From contig JALLLS010000009.1 of the NCBI GenBank assembly GCA_025094145.1, positions 248,001 through 312,000 on the forward strand: a stretch of 64,000 nt of DNA, read 5' to 3'. Source of the stretch: Spinellus fusiger (Eukaryota > Mucoromycota > Mucoromycetes > Mucorales > Phycomycetaceae). Numbering within the stretch: position 1 is the first letter of the stretch; each line of letters starts with the position of its first letter. The translations under genes were made by a program, and so were the position numbers. Below, piece after piece: positions 1 through 13,548 of this stretch. A model generated the notes under the pieces. That model worked only from the letters and a program-made list of their open reading frames with translations, was not told the DNA's origin and did no database searches.

Positions 1-254
1 TGCTGGCCACTGTTTTGGCAGCAAGGATATGAGACTGACAAAGAGTGACGCGTCAGATGAGTGTCTCTATCTCTTGACAGAAGATAAAGGAAAGGAAAAA
101 GGGAAAGGGAAAGATGGGTTGGATGACTACTTACACGGATGGCAGCAATACCACTAAGGCGGGACTTGGTCTGTCCTTCACGCACAATAATAAAGGGTCT
201 TCCATACTCATCAGTGGCATAAACAGCCGAGTTGGGATCTACGTTCATAGCCAT
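1..254 (-). CDS. CCT5: CCT5 (TCP-1 epsilon) chaperonin subunit, 5' end only
   Basis: This is the start of a subunit of the cytosolic TRiC/CCT ring chaperonin, which folds actin and tubulin with ATP. Exon 1 (254-135) encodes 40 residues beginning MAMNVDPNSAVYATDEYGRP and continuing FIIVREGQTKSRL, which matches the CCT5 N-terminus (DEYGRPF-I). A GTAAGT donor at 134 and a CAG acceptor at 35-36 delimit a 100-bp intron. Exon 2 begins SHILAAKTVAS, the conserved segment that follows, and runs off the window edge at base 1. The start is the first ATG of the open frame. The ATP-binding and catalytic parts lie outside the window. The neighbour IMPDH is on the same strand, upstream of this gene. The identification rests on about 50 residues, but the epsilon signature is distinctive. 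Confidence 0.85.
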   Translation of the reverse strand, partial: MAMNVDPNSAVYATDEYGRPFIIVREGQTKSRLSGIAAIRVSSHPTHLSLSLFPFLYLLSRDRDTHLTRHSLSVSYPCCQNSGQ

Positions 255-792
255 AACAAAATAAAGAGGCCTTAGTAAATAACTGAGTTGATTTTTATAG
301 TGAAAATTAGCAGTGACGCGCTCTTTTCCTATTCACTTTGTCTGTTGTGTGTTTTTTTATGAGTGAAATTAGAGTAGAATTCAATGGGATTTCAATGGGA
401 TTTCAATGGGATTTAGAGTGGATTCAAGGCAATGGTGTTGTTCTGTTGTCTCCTGCTCATGCTGGTGTAGAATGTCTTTGGTGTGGGAGGCAATAGCCTT
501 CTACCCGTGGCATTCATGACGGCTGTGCTGATAGGCAATACAGCAGGTGGTAGAAAATAGTCTATGGGCAATGCTTCTGCACTCTACACGTGCCTACAAC
601 CCATCCATAGACCTTTACCAACCTCCCACCGATCCAATAAACTTCCCATCAACAGAATAAAATGTATATAGATTTTTATAGATATAGATATAGATATATC
701 TATATATTCTTTCATGAGACAAGATGAATGCTGTGTGTATGTGTGTGTGTTTTTTTTTAAAAAAAATTATTATATAATGATTCTATGTTAAT
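255..792. other. CCT5 promoter / IMPDH 3' flank, no gene
   Basis: No coding frame is supported here. It holds the CCT5 upstream region and the IMPDH 3' flank. An 11-bp unit (TCAATGGGATT) is repeated three times at about 381-414. A GATATA-type microsatellite lies near 677-700, followed by a short TG run and a T/A run (730-775). Confidence 0.6.
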
Positions 793-2474
793 TTAGGAAA
801 AGAGCTTCTTCTCAAATGAATGCAAGCCATGAACATTGCCTTCTGACTGAGCAGCAGCCGTACGCTTCTCAAATCGAACAGTACCATCAGCCACTGCCTT
901 ATGGAATTCATTCAATGAACGACATCCAATGTCCTGAAGAGAGTGCTGGACACCCGTGTGGAGGTAAGAAAGGAACTTGCGGACAGAACCCTTGTCGACT
1001 ACATTACCCACCACACCCTGGGCCACCTTGACGGTATCTCCCTCAGAAAAGTAACGCTTAGTGGCAGCATTGCCATCTTCACCACTTGTGTTGCTCATGG
1101 CATCAATGGATCCCATACCACGGTAACGCTTCAAACGCTGTCCTTCACGGTAAAAGTACTCTCCGGGGGTTTCAGTAGTACCAGCCAACAAACCACCCAT
1201 CATCACAGCAGAAGCACCAAGAGCAGTGGCCTTCATAATATGACCCACATTACCAATACCACCATCAGCAATGGTAGGAACACCGAACTTGGCAGCAAAT
1301 TCAGACACACGGTAAACAGCTGTGGCTTGGGGACGACCACAGGCCATGACTTCCTGGGTGATGCAGATAGAGCCAGAACCCATACCAATACGAAGACCAT
1401 CCGCACCAGCAGCAATGAGACTGGCAGCTTGTTCACGGGTCACCACATTACCAGCAATGACTTCGAGGTTAGCATATGTCTGCTTAATCCACTGAATCAT
1501 CTCAATCTGGTAGATGGAGTTGCCCTGGGAGGAGTCAAGCACCACTACATCAAGACCAGCCTCCACCAACAAACGAAGACGGTCCTTGTCGTCGGGACGA
1601 GTGCCAATGGCTGCACCCACCAACAGCTGCTTGGAGTCAGGGGCCTTGGAAGCAAGAGGATAGCTCTGGTTCTTCAGCAAGTCGGATCTGGCCAATAAGG
1701 AGACAAGATTGCCCTCACTATCAACAATAGGCAGCTTGCCCTTCTTGGAGGAACTCAGAATCTCATTGGCCTCGGTCAGCGTCACACCCTTCTTAGCCAC
1801 CACCAGATCTGTTGTCATGATCTCACTGAGAGGAGAGGCGTCATCGGTGTGGAATTGGAAGTCACGTGCAGTCACAATACCAATTAACTTGCCATGCATC
1901 TTTCCTGTTTCGGTCACGGGAATACCACAGAAGCCAAACTTCTCTTTAATGGCCTTGACATCAGAGACAGTGTGGGTGGGAGAAAGAACAACAGGATCGA
2001 CAATGAATCCGTTTTCGAACTTTTTTACTTTACGGACCATGTTGGCTTGTTCTTCAGGACTGCAGTTATGGTGAATAATACCAATACCACCCAATAACTA
2101 AGAGAATAGAGTAGAATAGAATAGAGTAGAATGAATGAATGAATGAATATTTTCTTCTTCTCTGATCTTATCCTTCTATCTATCTGTGTTGTAATTCCAC
2201 TTACAGCCATAGAGATTGCCATATCCGTCTCTGTCACAGTATCCATAGGAGAAGAGATAAAGGGAGTCTTGAGGGTGATCTTCTTGGTAATCTTGCTCTC
2301 AAGAATGGTTTTATCAGCAGAAAAGTCAATGTAGCCAGGCAAGATCAAAAAGTCATTGTAGGTAAGACCACCACTCCACTGCTCATCCAGCAGAGATTCC
2401 ACAGAGAGGCCATCAGGACGACCGTAGGATTTAAGGACTTCCTGAGTCTGGGTGATATCAAGTACGTGGGTCAT
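793..2474 (-). CDS. Inosine-5'-monophosphate dehydrogenase (IMPDH)
   Basis: IMPDH oxidises IMP to XMP with NAD+, the committed step of guanine nucleotide synthesis in the cytosol. There are two exons, 2474-2205 and 2097-793, separated by a 107-bp intron with a GTAAGT donor and TTAG acceptor. Splicing restores the motif [15 protein letters not shown]. The product is about 524 residues, the normal length. Residues about 115-235 form the two CBS (Bateman) domains. The catalytic cysteine is in [11 protein letters not shown] (about residue 335), the flavin-fold glycine motif is [10 protein letters not shown], and the mobile flap carries RYFSEGD and VAQGVVG. The C-terminus EKKLFS is typical of fungal enzymes. 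The start is the first ATG of a frame opening [14 protein letters not shown]. The active-site segments resemble the usual eukaryotic, mycophenolate-sensitive form; this is inference. No damage is seen. Confidence 0.96.
2099..2150. repeat. AGAATAG/GAAT simple repeats inside the IMPDH intron
   Basis: Within the IMPDH intron the + strand reads as repeats of AGAATAG / AGAGTAG followed by four GAAT units (2131-2146). It is a simple-sequence tract with no coding role. Confidence 0.6.
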
Positions 2475-3263
2475 TTTTCTTCTTCTTTAGAAAGTAAAGA
2501 GTGGATTTATTGTGAATGCAGTAAATTGAATGACTTGTAAGGAAATAATAAGAATAAGAATAAGAATAAATGCAGAATAAAAAGTACGGTTTTCGACCAG
2601 TGGGAGGATAACCCCCCCTTCTTAACGAAGCACAAAGACCTCTTATATTTATACTTTTCTGTCGGTGAGGGACGTCACATCGCATGGGACTGCGGTGAAC
2701 GGAGATGGGAAGCAACAAGATTGAATCAGGCAATCCGCCTATTAAGATGAGCCAATGAAAAACTTTTCCATGAATGACTATTATTATTATTTCCGGAGGT
2801 CATGTGAGGAATGTCGTCACACTTGCCACAAAATCCCACTCGGAAGGAGGGAAAGCTTCTTTTCCTTGTACACGTTTTTGATCTTAGGTTGAGTTATTTG
2901 CAGTTGGATTTCTCACGGTAACATGGTTCTGTCTTGTGGGCCAGTCTATCTTCTGCAAGGTTATCATGCCTCCCTTGTGTATGCTATGGGGTGCAGTGTG
3001 TACCACGGTAGAATTCTCTGGCTATAGACATATATTAGTGTTTATGTGGGAATACAGACAGCAAATAACAGTGATGATAAAATAGTCTATTGACATATAA
3101 CTGTGGAAATAATGGACTGCTTTGAGTAAATATTGGGATAATATTGAGAATATGATGATTATTCAGGTACTTCTGACTTTCTTGTATAAGAAAGGTGTGA
3201 AGTCAACGCTTTTGCACACTGAGGAAAACAATCTGATTCTTTTGTTATTATTGAGATATTGAA
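2475..3263. other. IMPDH upstream region, no gene
   Basis: Apart from the candidate TATA element, no gene is visible. An open frame at 2458-2733 (-) is proline/arginine/tyrosine-rich and repetitive and does not look real. The region runs into the 17-bp satellite. Confidence 0.5.
2643..2657 (-). promoter_or_regulatory. Candidate TATA element of IMPDH
   Basis: Read on the minus strand, this stretch is AAGTATAAATATAAG, a TATA-like element about 175 bp upstream of the IMPDH start codon. A C-rich run at 2611-2618 lies between it and the gene. No transcription start can be read from sequence, so the assignment is tentative. Confidence 0.35.
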
Positions 3264-3993
3264 ATAGATAGATTATGATAATAGATAGATTATGATGATA
3301 ATAGATAGATTATGATAATAGATAGATTATGATAATAGATAGATTATGATAATAGATAGATTATGATAATAGATAGATTATGATAATAGATAGATTATGA
3401 TAATAGATAGATTATGATAATAGATAGATTATGATAATAGATAGATTATGATAATAGATAGATTATGATAATAGATAGATTATGATAATAGATAGATTAT
3501 GATAATAGATAGATTATGATAATAGATAGATTATGATAATAGATAGATTATGATAATAGATAGATTATGATAATAGATAGATTATGATAATAGATAGATT
3601 ATGATAATAGATAGATTATGATAATAGATAGATTATGATAATAGATAGATTATGATAATAGATAGATTATGATAATAGATAGATTATGATAATAGATAGA
3701 TTATGATAATAGATAGATTATGATAATAGATAGATTATGATAATAGATAGATTATGATAATAGATAGATTATGATAGATTATGATAATAGATAGATTATG
3801 ATAATAGATAGATTATGATAATAGATAGATTATGATAATAGATAGATTATGATAATAGATAGATTATGATAATAGATAGATTATGATAATAGATAGATTA
3901 TGATAATAGATAGATTATGATAATAGATAGATTATGATAATAGATAGATTATGATAATAGATAGATTATGATAATAGATAGATTATGATAATA
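3264..3993. repeat. 17-bp homogeneous minisatellite, about 43 copies
   Basis: A 17-bp unit, GATAGATTATGATAATA, is repeated head to tail for about 730 bp with essentially no point differences. Only two units depart from it: one near 3290-3300 carries an extra GAT, and one near 3769-3779 is a 10-bp partial unit. The + strand has no cytosine across the whole array, so it is strongly strand-asymmetric. It lies between the divergently oriented IMPDH and kinase genes. Confidence 0.97.
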
Positions 3994-5127
3994 ATATTAG
4001 GAGAAATTCAAACTTATTCTTCACGTACATGGATCATGACACCAAACCCATCTCTACACTCTATTTTAACTTCTACACCCCTCTCTGTCTCCCTATCACT
4101 ATAAAAGTAACATGGTTGTGGGATCCCTTCATGTGAATGGGTGTGGCTGGTGTTCTTGAGGGACAGAAGAGAGAACCATGAGCAAGACATGGCTGCAAGA
4201 CACTGGTCTATCTGGCCATGTCTTGCAATGGGTGTCCTGCAATGGGTGTATCTAATTTAAGGCTTTGATCATCCAATGAAAGGAGAGAACATAGTGTAGT
4301 AATATCCCATTCACTTCTCCATTAGCTGTGAGAAGGAAAAGAAGAAAGAGCAGTGGATCCTCTTATTTATTGACATTGGAAATAGGAGAGGAGAGCAAGG
4401 GATCCCCTTTTCCTTCCTTCTTTCTATGGATCAGAACTCAGCCTAACTACCCATGGCCTTGTTGTATTCATGCATTCGTGTTGGTAAAGGCAGTTGAACA
4501 TAGAGTCTATAGGTAGGCATAGAAAGAGCACTGCCATCTGTGTTGGGTATCTGCAGGTATTGATGCACTGGAAGAAGTGCAATAGATAAACACATACAGA
4601 CAGATGCACCTCTTTACTGCTTATATCTCAGATCCAGTACTGCCTATACGCATGGGTGTGGTCTTCTTTGTCTCTCTAATGCTATCTCATCTATGATCCA
4701 AAGATCTTCTGCTGCTGCTGCTTCTCCTCCTCCTCCTCCTCTCAATCTCAATCTCTCTCTCAATCTCTTTCTCTTTCTCTCTCTCAATCTCTTGCCCCTC
4801 TTCACCTCCTCACCTCCTTTCCCTTCCCAGCCCCCCCTTTCTCCTCTTCTCTTTTCTCTTTTCTTTCTGCTCCTCCTCTCCAACACATCTCTATTACAAC
4901 TCTCCAGTATGCATTGAGTAGTAGCAGCAGAGATGGACTCACTCTTTAGCATAAAGAACTTGTAGGGAACACGTGTCCCAAAGAAAGAAAAAAAAGTTGG
5001 CTCGTGCTGACAGGCACTTTTTGTTCATAGACCCATCTCCTTTACCCTTCTTCCCCTTTCTTTCTTTGTCTCTTTTTCTTAAATACAGTCTATTCTCTTC
5101 TTTATTCTCTATTCTTCTCTTCCTACT
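3994..5127. other. Kinase upstream region with CT-rich tract, no gene
   Basis: No supported gene. Positions 4700-4900 are a pyrimidine-rich tract (CTC, TCC and TTTC runs) that creates mirror-image low-complexity open frames on both strands. A second CT-rich stretch (5035-5125) immediately precedes the kinase start and probably belongs to its promoter or 5' leader. Confidence 0.5.
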
Positions 5128-6626
<1,499 letters not shown>

Positions 6627-7261
6627 ACTCACCCTTACAACGCACTAGAAACTCCTTCTTGCCTCCAACTTCTTTATTTGTTTTGTTTTTTGTTTTGTTT
6701 TGTTTTTTGTTTTGTTTTTTGTTTTTTGTTTTGTTGCATTTACTGCCTTTTTATTATTATTTTGTTCCTATGCTATTTATTGAACGGACTCTATTCTCTC
6801 CTTTCTCCTTGTTATCATTGTATGACATTGAGTCTTTTTTGTCATTGCATTACTATTAATAAGGCCCTGTAAGGTATTCTTATATACACGCTGTCATTGG
6901 TCTTTAATGATCTTTAATGCTATTTAATGATCTTTAATGATCTCTAATGATTTTTAATGTTGTTTATTGATCTTTAATGATCTCTATAAATACTCTGATC
7001 TTTACTTTTCTTTTTTCTTTTTTTCTTCTATAGATACTCTGATATGACGAATAAACACATTTTATTTTCTATTCAACTGTCCATAACAAGGAGTGTTCCT
7101 GTAGGAAACTTGGAAAAAGAAAAAGTGTCGTTTTGTGTCTTTGATGACGCATCTTTGAGTTACCAGGCCGGGTCTATTCTTCCTTATTTCCCATGAACAA
7201 GGGAAAACTGAGTCACCAGAAAACCATCACTTTGCTCTTTTCTCTTTTTCTTGGTGTGCCC
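6627..7261. repeat. Kinase 3' flank with TTTTG and TCTTTAATGA repeats
   Basis: No gene. Positions 6676-6735 are runs of TTTTG/TTTTTTG. Positions 6899-6990 hold about seven degenerate copies of TCTTTAATGATC, including TCTCTAATGA and TTTTTAATG variants. The remainder is the promoter of the BAR-SH3 gene. Confidence 0.6.
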
Positions 7262-8843
7262 ATGAGTTGGTAAGAAAGGTGTGCTGTGGTGTGGTGTGGT
7301 GTGCTCACTCTATCCACTATTCTATATAAATAAAAGGAAAGGCGTCACAAAAGCACTCTCTCGGCTCCCTTATCAACTCTCCAATAGTAAAAAGGATGAG
7401 GGTATAGCTGTTTCTCTTTCTTTCTTTGTGTTGAGTAATAATGCGACTGACCTTAACTTTATAGGGACCGTAGATAAGGATTTTAACGGCTTGGAAGCCA
7501 GATTTACAGCAAAGACAAAAGAGATGGAGGCATTTATCTCCCATGTGAAGGAATTCAGGAACAGTCTATCAAGTAAATGGGGGTGGCAGGTGTCTATTTA
7601 TTCCTTACATTAGAAGATGTTTATATCTTATAAAGGTATCCTTCTCAAGCAGTCTTCTACTCTCCATTCTTATAATAGATATGTTGAATGACCAGCAAGC
7701 GTGTGCTACTCTGCTGGTGGGCCTATTTGAGCTTTTGACAGGTTCTCTGTTGACGGAAAACGGAATCCATTCCACCCAATCCAATCCTACTTCCGTTTCT
7801 CTTCTCCGGGCAGTGCATGATTATGCTACAGCCATGGAATACTGTCGAGAAGAGATATTACAGGAACTTGTAAGGAGATAAACTTGTGCTGTGCATTTAT
7901 CCAGAGAGACTATAGGATATTCTTGATCACACAATTATCCAGCCTACAGAGCAGGCGGTAGTGCATACAAAGACAATTCAAAAGACAATTGTAAAAAGGC
8001 AGCACAAATTATTGGATTTTGACCGATTTAAGCTTTCTCACCAAAAGTATGCTGCAATTGCTGATAAAAGTCCTAGTGAGGAGAAACACATGTGTAAGCT
8101 AGAGACTCAGCTCGAGACAGCAACGCATGACTATCACTATTTGAACGATATCCTTATACGAGAATTGGGTGGGTTCCTGTACCTCTCCTCAGAATTGATT
8201 CGCTCCCTTCATATTTCCTTTTATTCTCTTCAATGCAGAATGATGGGGGGGCTGTATGGTCGTATTCACCAAGTCACAGAAGCCTATCTTACTGTACTGC
8301 CTACCTATCAGCAATCAATTGTGGCAGGCTATCAATGGAGGATAGATCAGCAGTCTGTAGAGCAGTCAATACGATGCCTTAGTCTCTTCCAGAAAGAAAG
8401 TAGTGCTTGTAAGTAGAGAAGAGGATATGCTATAGACTGACTGCTTATTTATATATTTATAAGCAAGGAATGTTCGCTCTGATAAAGAGACACTACAGCC
8501 AACAACACCCTCTGTACGATCAGCCCATTCTCGCCCACCACCACCCAAACCAAGACTTAAACCTTCTGTTCAATATGCAATTGCTCTTTATGATTTGGAG
8601 GCTCAACAACAAGGAGATTTGACATTGTGCAAGAATGACCGTATTGAGATTATAGAAAAGACACCAGACACAATGGGTTGGTGGAAGGGTCGCTTAGGAA
8701 ATGATGTGGGGATGTTTCCAGGTAATAGCAATAGAAACAGAATTCTTTCTTTTAAGGCTATAAAAAAGAAAGGAAAGAGAATAGGTGTATTCACCTTTAC
8801 TAATACACAATGGTATCTAGGCAACTATGTAACACTAGAATAG
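7262..8843 (+). CDS. BAR-SH3 protein, Rvs167/amphiphysin type
   Basis: A membrane-bending adaptor that binds curved membrane through a BAR dimer and recruits actin-patch and endocytic factors through SH3. Seven exons are traced: 7262-7269, 7337-7401, 7465-7572, 7679-7869, 7916-8408, 8464-8721 and 8821-8843, giving 381 residues. The 8-bp first exon is needed to give MSWKGVTKALSRLP, which matches the Rvs167 opening (MSFKGFTKAVSR). BAR landmarks are RQHKLLDFDRFK, a stretch near YHYLNDILIREL, and LHISFYSLQ. A proline-rich linker (SRPPPPKPRLKP) precedes the SH3 domain with ALYDLEAQ, GWWKG and GMFPGNYV at the extreme C-terminus. The linker between BAR and SH3 is much shorter than in yeast Rvs167, closer to Hob-type proteins. 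Splice joins are inferred from phase and homology. Confidence 0.9.
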
Positions 8844-9430
8844 ATTACTCTACCTTTTTATCGCCATGACAACAAAAAGAGTGCTTTTATTGAATTGTGG
8901 TGCAAACAAATACACTGCAAAACACACATTACACTACCCACAACACTACCTTTTTGAAATAGCTCCTAATGAAGGATAATCACTTTCAATCACTTCCAAT
9001 CACTGCAATGGCTTATAATAAAGATATCTTATGATAACTGTGCTTTCTTTTTTAGGTAGCTTATTGAGAAAAGGTCTGTATTTCACAGTGGCACTTTGCT
9101 GAATGGAGCAGCGCTTACTAGAAATATACAAATAACTGATATTGGCAAGAGTCCGCTTCATTGCATCATTTGTTACTTGTTCACTATCCGAAAGACAGCT
9201 CTACTCTTAACAAAAGAACGAAAGAAATAATGCACGATATTAGATCTCCACAGAAAAGAAACGATCATCGCTTCATTTTATTGAAAGCAGGCCCTATCCT
9301 GCCTTGGTAAGTCTCCGCTTGTGCACCCATTCAGAACATCATCTTGATCAAAACATTTTTATGTCTTTGCTCTTAACCTGCTTATTCTTCTTTCTTTCCA
9401 TTTTCGCACTTTTAAGTTTACCATCACACT
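8844..9430. other. Intergenic, no gene
   Basis: Downstream flank of the BAR-SH3 gene and promoter of the methyltransferase gene. No open frame or repeat of note. Confidence 0.5.
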
Positions 9431-10697
9431 ATGGGAAACCAGGCTAGCCGAATCATTGATAAAAGTAGAGACAAGAAGAAAAGACCAGAGAGAAGACGTC
9501 GAAGCACAATTACAATGGGCTCAGGACCCTCTTCCTCCAACAACTCACACTCCTCTCATGGTAACTTTGACTGGCTAAGCAACAATCAGCCTGCACCTTC
9601 CAATGACTATGGATCCAACACAACACCAAAGAAACCAGCCTTATCTATGGCTATGCTTCATCCTCCCATCATGTCATCCCCACATTTGACACCTCCCAAT
9701 GGCAATCGTCGAAAATCTGTAACAGAATTCTTCACCCGTCGCAAACATAGTGTTCCTCGTCTCTCCACTGTGTCAGAGGCTGATGTTCGTGAATACGATC
9801 GACTGCAGAGACAGGTAAGAGAGTGGGGTTACATTTTAAAATACAAATACATCGGACAATAGTATTTATTGGCCGGGAGTTCAATTACTTATTCTATTTT
9901 GTACTTCAGCATTACCTTCTCAAAAGCGCCAGAAAGAACAATCACTGGGCCACCATTCAGGAGACTGGTATTATCTTGGATGTAGGCACCGGGAATGGTA
10001 TCTGGGCCATTGAGATGGCTTCCTTGTTTCCGAATGCCCAGGTGGTAGGGATGGACATTAAACCCCCCATGGAGCAACAAGGCAGACCAAAGAACCTACG
10101 TTTTATTGAAGGGGATATCACAAAACCCTGGCCAATGAGTGATAATTCAGTGAGCTTGTAAGAGAAAATGAATTCCAAGTCATCGGCTAAATTTATGACC
10201 TTAGTATATTCCAACGTAACATGGGGCAGCTTATCATGAAAGACCAATGGAAACATGTCCTGTCAGAAATGCAAAGAGTATTGAAGCCCAATGGTTATAT
10301 TGAGTTGGTAGAACCTGATCTTTGGCACCACAACCCGGGCCCTGTTCAACAAGCTCTTGATGAGTTTATTCAAGGACAGTGTGATTCCATTGGTTATGAC
10401 TTTTACTTTACACGGTTTTTACAAGAACACATGGAAGAGGCTGGATTCAAAGGAATTGACCATCGTACATTGGACATTCCATCAGGTGAATGGCCAGCAG
10501 AAGGGGAATTGAAGCAGTTTGGGTTTATCAATAAGGAAATACAAAAGGCTTATCTGAAAAATAGTAAGACTTTGTATGTTCCTAAATGGGGCATTACACC
10601 AGAAGAATATGATCTGGCAGTGCAAGAAGTACTTGAAGAGTTTGAGGAGTATCAAGGATTTACACGCTTTAACTGCTGGATTTCACACAAAATGTGA
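9431..10697 (+). CDS. LaeA-like class I SAM-dependent methyltransferase
   Basis: Three exons (9431-9814, 9910-10157, 10205-10697) give 374 residues. The protein opens MGNQASR, a good N-myristoylation context (Gly2, Ser6), followed by a Lys/Arg cluster and about 100 residues rich in Ser, Asn and Pro. The catalytic half has methyltransferase motif I as LDVGTGNGIWA (about 151-161), the acidic end of strand 2 as VVGMDIKPP, motif II/III as FIEGDITKPWPM, and a post-motif RVLKPNGYIELVEPD. This layout matches the fungal LaeA-like/UMTA family. The substrate is unknown. The N-terminal signal suggests attachment to membranes, which is inference. Both introns are GT-AG and preserve the frame. Confidence 0.85.
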
Positions 10698-12513
10698 TTA
10701 CTTAGATTTTATTTTAGATTTTATTTTTCTTGTGCATATCTTTTTGTTTTAATTTATTCAATACTCATTTTTCATCGTCAGAAATTACAATTTATTATCT
10801 ATTTACTTTTTGTTTTTGTTTTTGTTTTTTACTGCTATTCTTATTCTCACTGATACATAGTTATGTAAAAGTATTGATCAGAAGTTTCTAAAATGGGGGA
10901 AAGGGTGTAAAAACAAGGGTGCAATCAATTGTTAAGGGTAGGGAGATCTACGCTATTTTTTATTTTATTTATCTCTTAACTTGGCAATTCAGGGTAGTGT
11001 CAATGTTAGTAAATTCAATTTAGGAATACATAGGAGGTAAATATGCTTATTTCTATTGACAGTGAATTGAATCTTGGGATGAACATCTCCCTTGTTGTTC
11101 ATTACGGATTTACAATAGGGGTTTTTTGTTTGTTTGTTAAAGATGCCACAGGGAGAATAAAATTTTTACAATAACACAGTTGATGAGAGATTATTTTATA
11201 TTCTTACAATGTCCATCATTAAAATCACTAGGGAGAGTTCAAAAGTGCAAATTCGGTTATGAAAGTTTCAAGTTGAGATGTAAAAATATGATGTTTTTTC
11301 TGGTAAAAATCAGAAATTGCCTACTAAAGAAAACACATTCACCTATCTAATCTTACACAAACATGAAGATTGTTCACAAATGATCTTTTTTCTCCATGTT
11401 ATTGTATCTGGAGACCTTATTCTAGCAAGTCAGCCTCGGCAATTCATTGGAGAATAGAAAGATCGATCTTCCAACCTTTTCGTCCTACTGCTTATTTATA
11501 GTTTGATCTTACTGTACCTTGTTCTCTCTCCTCTTTTTGTACCATGACGCAAGGCTCGATCGTCAAGTGCAACAGTTCATGTACTCTTTATCACCTTAGT
11601 TTGTTCTCGCTAACCTGCTGAGACAGCGTGCCATTGTATCACATCTACAATGTCAATCCAGAAAAGTACTTTTTAGATACTTTAAGTAAGTGGTTCTAAT
11701 CTCTATTACATTCACCAGCATCTACACTTGATAGTGCTATTGGATTAAGAAAATTCTTCTCGTGGTAGAAGAATTTGTATTTTGCTTCTATTGGATTTTC
11801 AGATGATATTTCTCTTGTCTTTTTTCTTCTTTTTTTCATTAAATGTTGATGACTTGATTTGTGTTCATCAACTCTAGCTAATTTATAATACAATGTCACA
11901 TTGATGTGGGTACAGGCACTACTGAATGGGGATGTTGAAGAAGTCTCCACCAAAACAAAACAAAACAAAACAAAAAAGTCCAAGATTGACACTTTATTCA
12001 TACAAAGATCAAAGTCCTACCACCTATCTTTAACACTTTCCATATAAGACATTATTCGAATGGGTGCAAAAGGTACCCAAGAATGTGGAATCCAGCTTTA
12101 ATCATTCTATTGCTTTATGGCTTGTACGTTGGTAGAATTGGTAGATGTATGTTGTAATACCTTTTAGTGAGATGACTTGGTGCAGTTTTATTGTTTAAGA
12201 GAGCTGAAATCAATCGAGACAATAGCATTGGAGTCCATCAGTTGATCCCCTTATTCAAAAGAGAAAGAATTGAATAACAAACAAATCGCTCGTTTTTATT
12301 TCTATTTACTACTTGGTAGAGAGTATCCGTATGTATAAGGCATTATCAAATAAAACATATTCATTGAGTTGCTTTATTCAACAAATTGTGAAGGTATATA
12401 CTAAAGCAATATATATATAGTATCTCTTATCAGGATTTTTCAAACATAGATCGATTTGATCCTTTGCTATATTAGCTTTTCCATCAGCTTCCTTATTTCA
12501 AAAAGGGCATGTA
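10698..12513. other. Intergenic, no gene seen
   Basis: About 1.8 kb of AT-rich DNA between two converging genes. There are short TTTTTG runs at 10808-10830 and a CAAAA run at 11952-11975. Open frames here (for example 11696-12001 -) are Lys/Phe-rich and unsupported. No RNA gene was recognised. Confidence 0.5.
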
Positions 12514-13548
12514 TTACCTTTTCTTGGATCTTCCTGCTCTTTCAATATACTCTTGTGACTCATAATTATACTCATTGTATTCTCCTACTATATCACGACG
12601 TCCAGAGCTCCCTCCTTTCTCTTTCTGTTTTGACATCTCTTGCCTTATATTGGCATCCTCTTCTCTTTGGACTGCACGCCGAGTAGCAGAAAGGTTGGCA
12701 TGGTACTGGTCCATCCTTTTCTTATGACAGAGCTTCCCTGCTTGATAAATCTGGACCATTTTATCCAGATCATGTGCTAGTTTGGATGTACTATAGGAAT
12801 AAGCATTAAGAAGCTGCACTGAATATCTAATTTTGTCAATGGGTTGATCTCTTCCCATAGCACCTTCTACTTGCAACTGCTGTTGTCGCTGATCCAGTTT
12901 GCCTCTGAGTACATTGTTGTAAAATGCATCAATAATAAGATCCTCAAGCTCACGAGTGGTGGGTATATCAAGGTATTCTTTCAACAATTGATAAGATAGG
13001 GTCTATCCATAGTAAGCATTGTTTTACTGCATTGATCAAAGTATACCTTTCTACTCTCAGATAAAGAAACAATAGTGAGGTGTTTAAGTTTGGTCATTTG
13101 AACAGGAGTGAGTGGAGGCAGCATCTCTTTTTGAGCTATATAAAGAGTCAATTCATATTGACTTGCACTGTGGATTCAGATGCATACTGTACCTACATAA
13201 TCCTTGTAATCGCCATAGAGAAATACTCGAAGAAGTCTGTAATAAGGTGCCACTTGATAATAACGTTCAGAGGCCTATTTATTATACACACAAGAGTGGT
13301 GATCAAGTTAATGACACATACATTAAACAGAGTCTTTCTCTTTCTCTTAATGAAGCTCCCCTCGCATTCAACTCACTGACCTTTACTACGCTGGGTGTCT
13401 CCATAAGTTCTGTGAATACATACACGCCAGGTGCACTAATACAGTCACTAATAACCTGACTGATAGCAATGCCTTCGACTGAATTTGCCTGTAAAATAAA
13501 TGGCTGTAGACGTTGACTCGTTGACAAATGAAGACTCGGGTTGTTCAT
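12514..13548 (-). CDS. COP9 signalosome subunit 7 (PCI-domain protein)
   Basis: Subunit of the COP9 signalosome, which removes Nedd8 from cullin-RING ligases. Four exons are traced: 13548-13381, 13274-13193, 13135-13047 and 13002-12514, giving 275 residues. Family landmarks are APGVYVFTELMETPSV near the N-terminus, YYRLLRVFLYGDYKDYV, LPPLTPVQMTKLKHLTIVSL, and the PCI winged-helix segment TRELEDLIIDAFYNNVLRG followed by KLDQRQQQLQVEGAMGRD. These align closely with animal CSN7. The C-terminal third is charged and coiled-coil-like, ending in a Lys/Arg run. The donor for intron 1 was taken as GTCAGT because the alternative GTGAGT breaks the frame. The final stop follows AAAAGGTAA, so a further 3' exon cannot be excluded. 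Confidence 0.88.

Noticed and set aside
3264..3993. Array considered as a CRISPR locus
   Set aside because: Units are directly abutting 17-mers with no spacers, in a eukaryotic setting.
4644..4952. Overlapping open frames on both strands (Arg/Glu-rich and Leu/Pro-rich)
   Set aside because: They mirror each other over a pyrimidine-rich low-complexity tract and have no motif or splice-supported extension.
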